From CAZKBP01 sp964551015 (GTDB lineage: Bacteria; Bacteroidota; Bacteroidia; Cytophagales; Microscillaceae): a stretch of 64,000 nucleotides of DNA. This document shows, in pieces, positions 34,352 through 42,035 of this stretch. The position numbers were made by a program, and so were the translations under genes. How positions within the stretch are numbered: the first letter of the stretch is position 1; each line of letters starts with the position of its first letter. The notes beneath the pieces were generated by a model, which saw only the letters and a list, made by a program, of their open reading frames with translations, did not search any database and was not told the DNA's origin. The stretch is from contig CAZKBP010000020.1 of NCBI GenBank assembly GCA_964551015.1, forward strand, positions 1-64,000, written 5' to 3'.

Positions 34352-35587
34352 TTAGCCCCAAAGCCCTTTTTCTTGCATTTTTTTTCGGAAGTCCTCATTG
34401 GGTTCTAAACCTTCCTCATTTTCGGACAATTCCTTACGGATTCCTTCCACGAAATACATCTGAAAGGCTCCTTTATCTTTGATCTCAACGGTATCACGGG
34501 GAGTACAGTCAAAAAAATCTTTGATTCTCTCGTGTGTATCCTGTGAGATATTAATGTGTTTGATTTTGCTATGTCTTTCCATTTGGGCGGCTATCTTGAC
34601 GGTTTCCCCCCAAACATCATAGCTAAATTTTTGCTTGCCAATCACGCCTGCAGTCAGAGGCCCCGTATGTATCCCGATCCTTAGTTCCCAAAAAGGCAGT
34701 TCTGCTTCTATATTGACAGCGACTTCGTGTCGGTGATCTTTCATGAACTTTTGCATTTTCAGGGCGACCAAGGTCAAATCGATCGGATTAGATTGGTTCG
34801 TCGCAGGAATGCCTGCCGCGCACATGTAATAACCGCCCATCGTCTTTATTTTCTCCGCCTGATGTGCCAGACTGATCTCATCAAAAACACAAATAAAGGC
34901 ATCTAAAACCCTCATGAGTTGGGTCGCTCTCAGCTCTTGGCTTGATTCGTCAAACCCTACAATATCCGCAAAAAGTACCGATCCCATTTCATACTGTTGC
35001 GCCTCGACTTTACCTTGGGTTTTGAGTTCATCAGCGATTTTCGAGGGCAGAATATTGAGTAATAGTTGCTCGGCTTTTTCTTTTTCTTGATTAATGAGGT
35101 CTCTTTGTTTCTCGAGTTCTTTCTTCTGCTCGTTCATTTGCTCTTCAAAGTAGTTTTGACGACGAGAACGTTTGATGTGTACTTTTAGAATTCCTCTTAC
35201 AATTTCTATGCGATTAGAAAGAAATTCATAAAAAATCTCGGGCGAGAGCATCAACAGACGCGTGGGTACGACCGCAGTAACGGAAGCCGAGCGAGCGCTT
35301 GCACTTTGCTCTAGCAGTGAGTACTCACCAAAAGCTTGCCCTGCTCTCAGTACGGCAAAGTCATAATCTCCATCGTGTACCCGAACAGCACCCTCTACGA
35401 TGATATACATTTCGCTACTTTTTTCACCCTTCTCAAAGAGAACTTCTTTTTCTTTCAGGCTCACTTCTGAGATGGATGCGGCAATATCTCTCAACAAACT
35501 TTGATTGGCCTCAGAAAGAATATTGACCTTGCTCAGAATATTGACTCTTTCTTCTAGATTGACCTTGGGTTTTCTTGTTTTATCCAT
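34352..35587 (-). CDS. cNMP-binding domain fused to a class III nucleotide cyclase-like domain
   Basis: This 411-residue protein has a CRP-type cNMP-binding domain at about 18-135, with an intact phosphate-binding cassette (FGEYSLL, Glu88, and Arg99 in ARSASV). A coiled coil follows (145-175), then the cyclase-transducer motif LLLNILPSKIADEL, then a class III cyclase fold at 200-385. Metal ligand Asp208 (LFADIVGF), the adenine-selecting Lys248 (EKIKTMG) and Asp324 (YDVWG) are present. The second metal Asp is Gly252, the catalytic Asn is Lys331 and the transition-state Arg is Gln335. It may be inactive as a homodimer, or have altered chemistry. It lies 57 bases upstream of the MBL/cNMP gene and is probably cotranscribed with it. 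Confidence 0.85.
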   Translation of the reverse strand: MDKTRKPKVNLEERVNILSKVNILSEANQSLLRDIAASISEVSLKEKEVLFEKGEKSSEMYIIVEGAVRVHDGDYDFAVLRAGQAFGEYSLLEQSASARSASVTAVVPTRLLMLSPEIFYEFLSNRIEIVRGILKVHIKRSRRQNYFEEQMNEQKKELEKQRDLINQEKEKAEQLLLNILPSKIADELKTQGKVEAQQYEMGSVLFADIVGFDESSQELRATQLMRVLDAFICVFDEISLAHQAEKIKTMGGYYMCAAGIPATNQSNPIDLTLVALKMQKFMKDHRHEVAVNIEAELPFWELRIGIHTGPLTAGVIGKQKFSYDVWGETVKIAAQMERHSKIKHINISQDTHERIKDFFDCTPRDTVEIKDKGAFQMYFVEGIRKELSENEEGLEPNEDFRKKMQEKGLWG

Positions 35588-36002
35588 ATGTGTGGTACTA
35601 GGAGGCGGTTTGATTAATTATTCACGATAGAAATAGGCTAAGGTTTTGCTTTCTGGGATAAAATGCTTCCAAGCTGGTCTGATCTTTTTAATCGAATAGG
35701 CTTATCAATAATTTGAAAAACAAGCCCTTGCTCGTGGTACCCAATCAATAAACTATCGATACGAATTGCTCGGTCAGGTTGCTCAAATTTTGATTTTCTA
35801 ATTTAAAGAAAAATAATTTATCTTCTTGAGCAAAGTATTCTATAAATTGTCGGTTCTTGCTCAAATAGGATGAGCCAACTCGAGGATTGAGGAGTTCGGG
35901 AAGCGAGTTTTTTTTGCTTCTGCATTTTGGAGCTTGTAGGGGACAAAGACCACGGCCAGATCTCCTCCATCTTTTCCTAAATTATGACCAAAAACCAAAA
36001 AT
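35588..36002. other. Divergent intergenic region, 415 bases
   Basis: This lies between the cyclase-like gene (minus) and upp (plus) and presumably carries both promoters. No full TAnnTTTG box, no RNA motif and no repeat was recognised. A short open frame overlapping the start of upp in another frame is not convincing. Confidence 0.45.
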
Positions 36003-36647
36003 ATGTTTGTTTTTACCGAGCAAAATTCTATTGCCAATCATCTCATTGCCGAAATGCGAGACGTGGAAATACAGAAAGATAGCTTTCGCTTCCGAAAAAA
36101 CATGGAGAAGCTAGGCGAACTCCTAGCCTATGAAATTTCAAAAACTCTAGATTATCAGCCTAGTCAAGTAAAAACTCCTCTGGGGGAGGCGCGTACCCAT
36201 TTAATTCCCCAATATCCCGTACTGGCTACGGTTTTGCGGGCGGGGCTTCCTCTTTATCAAGGTTTTTTGAATATTTTTGATCGGGCGGAGAGTGCTTTTG
36301 TAGGAGCCTACCGAGGGCCTTTGCAAGAAGATAATTCCTTTGACATCGTGCAGAGCTACACCGTGACCCCTAGTTTAGATGATAAGGTTTTGATTCTTAT
36401 GGATCCGATGCTGGCCACGGGCAAATCGATTGTGTCTGTTTATAATTCTCTGCTCTTTTCGGGAAAGCCCCAAAAAATTCATATTGCCGCGGTAATTGCC
36501 AGCCAATCAGGTGTCAATTACGTAAAGACTCATATCCCAGAAGTAAATTTATGGCTAGGAGCCATTGACCCCATCATGAATGAGAAGTCTTACATCGTGC
36601 CAGGTATGGGGGATGCGGGTGATTTAGCTTTTGGAGTGAAACAATAA
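36003..36647 (+). CDS. upp: Uracil phosphoribosyltransferase
   Basis: This 214-residue salvage enzyme converts uracil and PRPP to UMP and pyrophosphate. Visible motifs are the PRPP-binding segment VLILMDPMLATGKSI, the flexible loop region VLRAGLPLYQGF, and the C-terminal uracil-binding motif YIVPGMGDAGDLAFG. Length and motif order match bacterial Upp. The start ATG at 36003 gives MFVFTEQNSIANHLI, a typical N-terminus. It has no clear operon partner; a small membrane-protein gene follows after 68 bases. Confidence 0.94.
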   Translation: MFVFTEQNSIANHLIAEMRDVEIQKDSFRFRKNMEKLGELLAYEISKTLDYQPSQVKTPLGEARTHLIPQYPVLATVLRAGLPLYQGFLNIFDRAESAFVGAYRGPLQEDNSFDIVQSYTVTPSLDDKVLILMDPMLATGKSIVSVYNSLLFSGKPQKIHIAAVIASQSGVNYVKTHIPEVNLWLGAIDPIMNEKSYIVPGMGDAGDLAFGVKQ

Positions 36648-36715
36648 GACAGGAAATTGACTTAAATTACTTCTATTAATCGGTGTAGATGATATTAATG
36701 TAAGTGCCCTACCTT

Positions 36716-37153
36716 ATGGAAATTATTAAATACGGGACAGTTTTCTTCTCTAGTATGTTCAAATTTCTGGTAGGGCCATTGCTCGGTTATCAATTAGAGC
36801 TTTCTTTTTTTGAATCCTTCTTCCTGACCAATCTGGGAATGATGGCCGGCGTGATCCTTTTCACTTACTTGGGTCGGCAAATCAAGTATTATGTAATTAA
36901 TCGTTTTTTTCGCTCTCGGAGGTTATTCACTCCTCGCAATCGCCGTATCGTGAAAATTTGGCGTAAGTATGGAATCATAGGCATTGCCTTCTTAACTCCC
37001 ATTTTTCTCAGCCCGCCCGTTGGCACCTTGATTGCCACTAGTTTTGGTGAAAATCGTGAGAAAATATTACTCCATATGTTCCTGAGCAGTATTTTTTGGA
37101 GTGGAATTATCGTGGCTATCATCTATTTATTTGGAAATATTAGCCAAGTTTAG
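36716..37153 (+). CDS. Small integral membrane protein
   Basis: This protein is 145 residues from the ATG at 36716, or 149 from a GTG at 36704. Three or four membrane segments are visible, around 10-25, 35-55, 85-103 and 118-140. They are separated by a very basic cytoplasmic loop (RQIKYYVINRFFRSRR; RNRRIVKIWRKYG). It has the feel of the small export/SNARE-associated membrane families, but no diagnostic motif confirms this. Function is unknown. The positive loop predicts its topology with that loop inside. Confidence 0.72.
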   Translation: MEIIKYGTVFFSSMFKFLVGPLLGYQLELSFFESFFLTNLGMMAGVILFTYLGRQIKYYVINRFFRSRRLFTPRNRRIVKIWRKYGIIGIAFLTPIFLSPPVGTLIATSFGENREKILLHMFLSSIFWSGIIVAIIYLFGNISQV

Positions 37154-37271
37154 AAGTTTCTTTGGTAAAAAAATCAATAAGTAAACCATTTGGCATCATT
37201 TACGTTCTAATAGTTACAAAGGATAGTAATACTATCTAAAAACTAAAAACAGAAAGCATTTTTCGTTCAGC

Positions 37272-37279
37272 TAAGTTTG
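37272..37279 (+). promoter_or_regulatory. Possible -7 box of the PilJ-like sensor gene
   Basis: TAAGTTTG fits TAnnTTTG but would leave only about 7 bases of leader before the ATG at 37293. A distinct upstream promoter is equally possible. Confidence 0.3.
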
Positions 37280-37292
37280 AAAATTTGACGCT

Positions 37293-38321
37293 ATGGCTGA
37301 TTTTGACCAAAATCAAGACCAAATTTTTCAAAGAAGTTATCGCATTGCTCTACTCATTGTCTTGCTCTTATGTGTAGTTAGCCACTTGGTGATTCAAAGC
37401 GTTTTGCACACACAAGATAGGGATGCGCTGCTCATTAATTTATCTGGGCGACAGCGAATGCTCAGTCAAAGAATTACCAAACTAGCCCTGAAAGTTTATT
37501 ATCAACCACAAAATCTAGAAGAAACACTCGCTGAACTACGGGTGGCAGACTCTTCTTGGGCGGCTTCTCACTATACACTTTATTATGGAAATCACTCCTT
37601 AGCCATTCCATCTCCTCGTGATGATGAGTTGCTAGTGCTTTTTGGTAAAATCACCCCGCATTTTGAGAAAATGCACCGCGCAGCCCAAGAAATCCTAGCA
37701 CAGCCAAAATCTCCCCAAGCCGCGCTGGACAGTATTCAAGCTCACGAAAGTGCTTTCTTGTCATTAATGGATCGGATCACTTTTCGTTTTGAGCAATTAG
37801 CAGAGCATAAATTAAATCGCCTGTCTTGGCTAGAAATCATTATTTTGCTTCTGACTTTATTGACTTTGTTTTTGGAATTGCGCTATGTGTTCCGACCTGC
37901 TTATCTTCGCCTCAAAAATTATATCTCACAAATCAAAGAAAAAAATGCCCTATTGCATCAGCAGAACCAAACCCTACAAGTACAAGAGCAAGAGCTACAG
38001 AACCAATTGGAAGAGCTGAGAGTCATTCAAAACATGCTAGAAAAACAACAACAAGAAACCCTCAGGCTTAATCATACTTTGGAACAAAGGGTGGAAGAGC
38101 GTACCCAAGAGCTTCAAAAGCGGAATGAACAGATTATTCAGTACAATTTTATCAACTCCCATCAGCTTCGTCGCCCGCTGGCTAATATGATGGGGCTGGT
38201 CAAATTAATCGTGGAAGAACCCTCGGCTAAACAAAAAGATTTGTTTTGCCAACATCTGGAAAGGGCTACGCTGGAGATGGATGAAATCATTCATCAAATC
38301 AATGAGGCCGTGGAAAAATAG
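37293..38321 (+). CDS. PilJ-like sensor with HisKA helix but no ATPase domain
   Basis: In this 342-residue protein a membrane helix (18-36) is followed by a periplasmic four-helix-bundle sensor of the PilJ/NarX type, whose signature INLSGRQRMLSQRITK lies at 48-63. A second membrane helix (178-196) leads into a long coiled coil (210-280). A HisKA-like dimerisation segment with His290 (SHQLRRPLANMMGL) follows. The protein then ends about 50 residues later, before any N, G1 or G2 box. No HATPase frame follows downstream; the next gene is convergent. It may receive or pass phosphate with a separate kinase, or signal without phosphorylation. The HPt protein at 46 kb is a conceivable, unproven partner. 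Confidence 0.8.
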   Translation: MADFDQNQDQIFQRSYRIALLIVLLLCVVSHLVIQSVLHTQDRDALLINLSGRQRMLSQRITKLALKVYYQPQNLEETLAELRVADSSWAASHYTLYYGNHSLAIPSPRDDELLVLFGKITPHFEKMHRAAQEILAQPKSPQAALDSIQAHESAFLSLMDRITFRFEQLAEHKLNRLSWLEIIILLLTLLTLFLELRYVFRPAYLRLKNYISQIKEKNALLHQQNQTLQVQEQELQNQLEELRVIQNMLEKQQQETLRLNHTLEQRVEERTQELQKRNEQIIQYNFINSHQLRRPLANMMGLVKLIVEEPSAKQKDLFCQHLERATLEMDEIIHQINEAVEK

Positions 38322-38401
38322 GCGACCCTCAGTCAAGAGCTTTTAGTATTTTTCGAAGGCAATCACATTTTTTATAAAAGAAACTAATCGCCCGCCTTAG
38401 T

Positions 38402-39949
38402 CTAGTCAATATCTTGATAATAAAAAGCTAGTTTTTCTACCCGAAGTCTTAGATTATTGAGGCTTTTTTTCACGTCATTCAGGTTGCTCTCTACGATTTC
38501 GGCTAGTTTGGGATGCACGAAGATATTTTCTGGCAACTGATTGAGCTCTTCGGGAGAGTCAGTTTGAATTTTTGCTTTTTGTTCGTCAATGTATTGGTAC
38601 ATCGTTTCCACACGCTCATTCCAATACTTCTCAATCACGGGGTGGGGTTTTTTCTTGATAATCTCATCCTTCTCGACTTTTTTGGTCTTGAGCGGGTAAG
38701 TGGTAGTGCGAGAATTATAAAAAATATCAATGGCATTTTCCTGAGAAGAGAGCTTGGCGTTGATGCGATTGGTCAGCGAAAAATTCTCATCATAGAGGCT
38801 CATCGATTGGTTTTCTTCCCTAGATAAGCGACTGAAATCTGCCTTCTTAATCAAATACCCATCAAAATATTGTTTTAGGTTCAATACTTCCAAATAATCT
38901 TCGTCAATGGTCATCAATTCGTCGGCATAAACTCGATTTTTAATCTTGGTTTCTTTTTCCACTTCTTCTTCAAATTCTTTCAACTCTTGTTTGATCGCAT
39001 TAAGATTCAGGGCGATCGTGTAGCCGTGCTTGCGGATGGTATCGCTTACGATTTGCATAATCGTATCAAACTGCCGAGGATAGCTCCAGAGGCAGTGGGC
39101 GATCAAAAAGCAATCCATCAAATCCGTTTTATTTCGGCCATTGAGAAAAGCCGAAGTGCGCAGGAAGCGCGTTACTTTTTTCCAACGGCGGTCGTAGACT
39201 TCGATTTTGTCTTCGCTACTGGCTTGGGCTTGGTTATACTCGTCTAGTTTATATTTGATGAGTTGCATCGTATTGAGCACTTCGGGGGGCATTTCTATTT
39301 GGTCAATTTCTTTTGACCAACGGGCATATTCTTCATCCGTGATTTTGATGTCTTCGGGAACGGTATCTTGGTAGAGGTTGTCCGTAGCCGTGATCATTTT
39401 CAGAAAGTTCCGATTACTTTTGATTTCATCGATGTAATAGCGCACTAAGAAGCGGTCCCACAATGCATCCACGCCTTCGCCCTTGCTGGGCACTTCATTA
39501 GAGGCCGAGATAATCCCCCGAATGTTGACCTCGATTTCCTGCTCACCGTTCCGATAGATTTTCTCATTGAGAATGGTCAAGAGTGCATTTTGGATAGCAG
39601 GCCCCGCTTTCCAGATTTCATCCAAAAAAACAATGTTGGCTCCGGGGAGGTACTTTTCAGTAAGGCGTTCGTACTTGTCTTCGTCTTTTAATTTTTTGAT
39701 AGAAACGGGGCCGAAGATTTCGTCGGGGGTGCTAAACTTGCTCATCAAGTATTCAAAGGACTTGCCTTCCTTGAAAGCAAATTTGAGCTTACGTGCAATC
39801 AAGCTCTTGGCTACCCCGGGAGGGCCTAATAAGAAAATACTTTCACCCGCAATGGCCGTTAATAATGACAAATGAATGACTTCTTCCTTCTCATATATGC
39901 CTTCGCTGACTTTTTCTAAAATTTGCTGGATTTTTTCTCTAATCTTCAT
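38402..39949 (-). CDS. MoxR/RavA-like AAA+ ATPase
   Basis: The product is 515 residues from the ATG at 39949 (MKIREKIQQIL). An in-frame ATG at 40003 adds a Ser/Arg-rich stretch that is not family-like. Walker A is GPPGVAKS (42-49), Walker B IVFLDE (Asp110, Glu111), and sensor 1 SASNE. The RavA-type FSTPDEIFGPV motif is present at 72-82. The long C-terminal part is helical and lacks a VWA domain. Members act as ATP-driven chaperones with a VWA partner (ViaA type), usually encoded next door, but none is adjacent. Its start lies 157 bases from the divergent M14 peptidase. Confidence 0.87.
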   Translation of the reverse strand: MKIREKIQQILEKVSEGIYEKEEVIHLSLLTAIAGESIFLLGPPGVAKSLIARKLKFAFKEGKSFEYLMSKFSTPDEIFGPVSIKKLKDEDKYERLTEKYLPGANIVFLDEIWKAGPAIQNALLTILNEKIYRNGEQEIEVNIRGIISASNEVPSKGEGVDALWDRFLVRYYIDEIKSNRNFLKMITATDNLYQDTVPEDIKITDEEYARWSKEIDQIEMPPEVLNTMQLIKYKLDEYNQAQASSEDKIEVYDRRWKKVTRFLRTSAFLNGRNKTDLMDCFLIAHCLWSYPRQFDTIMQIVSDTIRKHGYTIALNLNAIKQELKEFEEEVEKETKIKNRVYADELMTIDEDYLEVLNLKQYFDGYLIKKADFSRLSREENQSMSLYDENFSLTNRINAKLSSQENAIDIFYNSRTTTYPLKTKKVEKDEIIKKKPHPVIEKYWNERVETMYQYIDEQKAKIQTDSPEELNQLPENIFVHPKLAEIVESNLNDVKKSLNNLRLRVEKLAFYYQDID

Positions 39950-40106
39950 AGTGAATCTTGATCCGTTTCTTTTTGATGTATTAGTGCTAGAGATGCCTCC
40001 CAATTAACCTGCTCTCTTGGCTTTTGTTGAGAAATTTTTCGGAATTGTGAAAACATCCCTGATATTTGTGAGCAAACAGGCATATGCCCCCAACTTTCTC
40101 TTTGAT

Positions 40107-41870
40107 ATGAAAAAAATATACGCCATCGCTTTCTTTCTCTTGACATGTCCCCTCGCCCTTCGAGCGCAAATCGATCTGACTACCCGTTTTGAAGATACTT
40201 GGGGAACCAGTACGGTCACCTACGAAGAAGGCATTGCTTATCTGGAAAAACTCGCCGCAAACTTCGAGACAATTTCTCTCCAAACTTATGGCACAACCGA
40301 CATCGGGGAGCCGCTTCACTTGGCTGTTTTGTCGCTAGATCAAGATTTTGACCCTACCTCCTTGCAGGAAAAAGGAAAAACGATCCTGATGGTCAACAAT
40401 GCCATCCACGCCGGAGAACCCGACGGGGTAGATGCCAGCCTCATGCTTTTGCGAGACATTGCGCAGCAAGCCAAATTACAGACTTTGGTAGAAAATACCG
40501 TAATCATCGTCATTCCTTTTTACAACGTGGGCGGGGTGTTGAACCGAGGCTCTTACAGCCGCGCTAATCAGAACGGCCCTCTGGAATATGGCTTCCGGGG
40601 CAATGCTCGGAATTTGGACTTGAATCGAGATTTTATCAAAAATGATTCTAAAAATGCCCAAACTTTCGCAGAGATTTTCCATACCTGGCAACCTGATTTA
40701 TACATAGAAAATCACGTAACCAACGGGGCAGACTACCAATATAACCTGACTTACCTCGCCACCCAAGCGGATAAACTGGGGGGTAATTTGGGCGAATATA
40801 TGCGAGAAACGCTTTCACCTGATTTAGAAGCTAAGATGAAAGCCAAAAATCAAGAGATTATTCCCTACGTAAATGTTTTTGGGCAAACCCCCGATAGCGG
40901 TTATGTGCAGTTTATGGACTCACCTCGCTACTCTTCGGGCTACGTGGCGCTGTTTCAGACGCCCGGTATTATCGTAGAAACACATATGCTTAAGCCCTTC
41001 AAGGATCGTGTGGAGGCCACTTATGGCTTCATGCAGTCAGCTTTGGAGCATTTGCAGGAAAAAGGACAAGAATTGCAGCAGCTTCGTGCCCGAGATCAAG
41101 CCCAAGTGGCCGAACAAAAGACTTTCCCACTTGCTTGGCAAAACGATCAAGAAAAATTTTCAGAAATGGATTTTAAGGGCTACGAAGCCGAACTCCGCAC
41201 CAGTGAAATCACGGGGCAAGACCGCCTCTTTTACGACCGTAAGAAACCTTACACCAAAAAGGTTCCCTTCTTTCAGTATTATAAACCCAGTGTGAGCGTA
41301 CAAAAACCGCTGGCTTATATCATCCCGCGTGCCTGGCATCGAGTGATTGACCGCTTGGAGCGCAATCAGGTAAAAGTGGAACAATTGAGTGAGGATCAAG
41401 AAGTCACGGTAGAGGCTTATTACATAGAAGATTACCAAACGTCGTCCCGCCCCTACGAAGGGCATTACCCGCACCGAAATGTCAAGCTCCGTTCAGAAAC
41501 ACAAAAAATGACTTTTCGCAAAGGTGATTATGTGGTTTACCCCAACCAGCCCGTGAATCGCTATATTGTCGAGACCTTGGAGCCGCAGGCGGATGATTCA
41601 TTTTTTAATTGGAATTTCTTTGATACGATTCTCCAACAAAAAGAGGGTTACTCGGGCTATGTCTTTGAAGAAATTGCCCAAGAATTATTGGAAAAAGATG
41701 CCCAATTGCGAAAAGATTTTGAAGCCCAAAAGCAAAACGATCCTGAATTTGCTCAAAATGCCCGTCAACAATTGGATTTTATTTACAAACGCTCGCCTTA
41801 TTACGAGGAAGCCCATTTGCGCTATCCGATTTTTAGAATGGAAGAAGCGCAGTTTCTGATCTTAGAATGA
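40107..41870 (+). CDS. Exported M14-family zinc carboxypeptidase
   Basis: The product is 587 residues from the ATG at 40107; the frame is open further upstream, but the signal peptide (MKKIYAIAFFLLTCPLALRAQ) begins here. M14 zinc ligands are His101 and Glu104 (NAIHAGEPDG) and His203 (YIENHVTNG). Substrate-binding RNLDLNRDF (168-176) is conserved, and ETHMLKPF probably carries the catalytic Glu. About 300 residues with no recognised motif follow. By family it trims C-terminal residues from peptides in the periplasm or outside. Its end abuts a 42-bp tandem repeat. Confidence 0.85.
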   Translation: MKKIYAIAFFLLTCPLALRAQIDLTTRFEDTWGTSTVTYEEGIAYLEKLAANFETISLQTYGTTDIGEPLHLAVLSLDQDFDPTSLQEKGKTILMVNNAIHAGEPDGVDASLMLLRDIAQQAKLQTLVENTVIIVIPFYNVGGVLNRGSYSRANQNGPLEYGFRGNARNLDLNRDFIKNDSKNAQTFAEIFHTWQPDLYIENHVTNGADYQYNLTYLATQADKLGGNLGEYMRETLSPDLEAKMKAKNQEIIPYVNVFGQTPDSGYVQFMDSPRYSSGYVALFQTPGIIVETHMLKPFKDRVEATYGFMQSALEHLQEKGQELQQLRARDQAQVAEQKTFPLAWQNDQEKFSEMDFKGYEAELRTSEITGQDRLFYDRKKPYTKKVPFFQYYKPSVSVQKPLAYIIPRAWHRVIDRLERNQVKVEQLSEDQEVTVEAYYIEDYQTSSRPYEGHYPHRNVKLRSETQKMTFRKGDYVVYPNQPVNRYIVETLEPQADDSFFNWNFFDTILQQKEGYSGYVFEEIAQELLEKDAQLRKDFEAQKQNDPEFAQNARQQLDFIYKRSPYYEEAHLRYPIFRMEEAQFLILE

Positions 41871-41882
41871 TTTGGGTTCCGC

Positions 41883-42035
41883 ATTGATATTTTTAGGTTC
41901 TGGACTTAAACCTTTGGGTTCAAGATTGATATTTTTAGGTTCCAGACCTAAACTTTTGGGTTCAAGATTGATATTTTTAGGTTCCAGACCTAAACTTTTG
42001 GGTTCAAGATTGATATTTTTAGGTTCCAGACCTAA
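41883..42035. repeat. 42-bp tandem repeat between convergent genes, 3.6 copies
   Basis: Copies begin at 41883, 41925, 41967 and 42009 (exact 42-base period); copies 2 and 3 are identical, the first is diverged and the last is partial. Each unit starts ATTGATATTTTTAGGTTCCA and contains the inverted repeat TTAGGT...ACCTAA, so each can form a small hairpin. The last copy overlaps the stop codon of the downstream minus-strand gene. The array fills the gap between the M14 peptidase and the outer-membrane protein gene. Confidence 0.9.
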
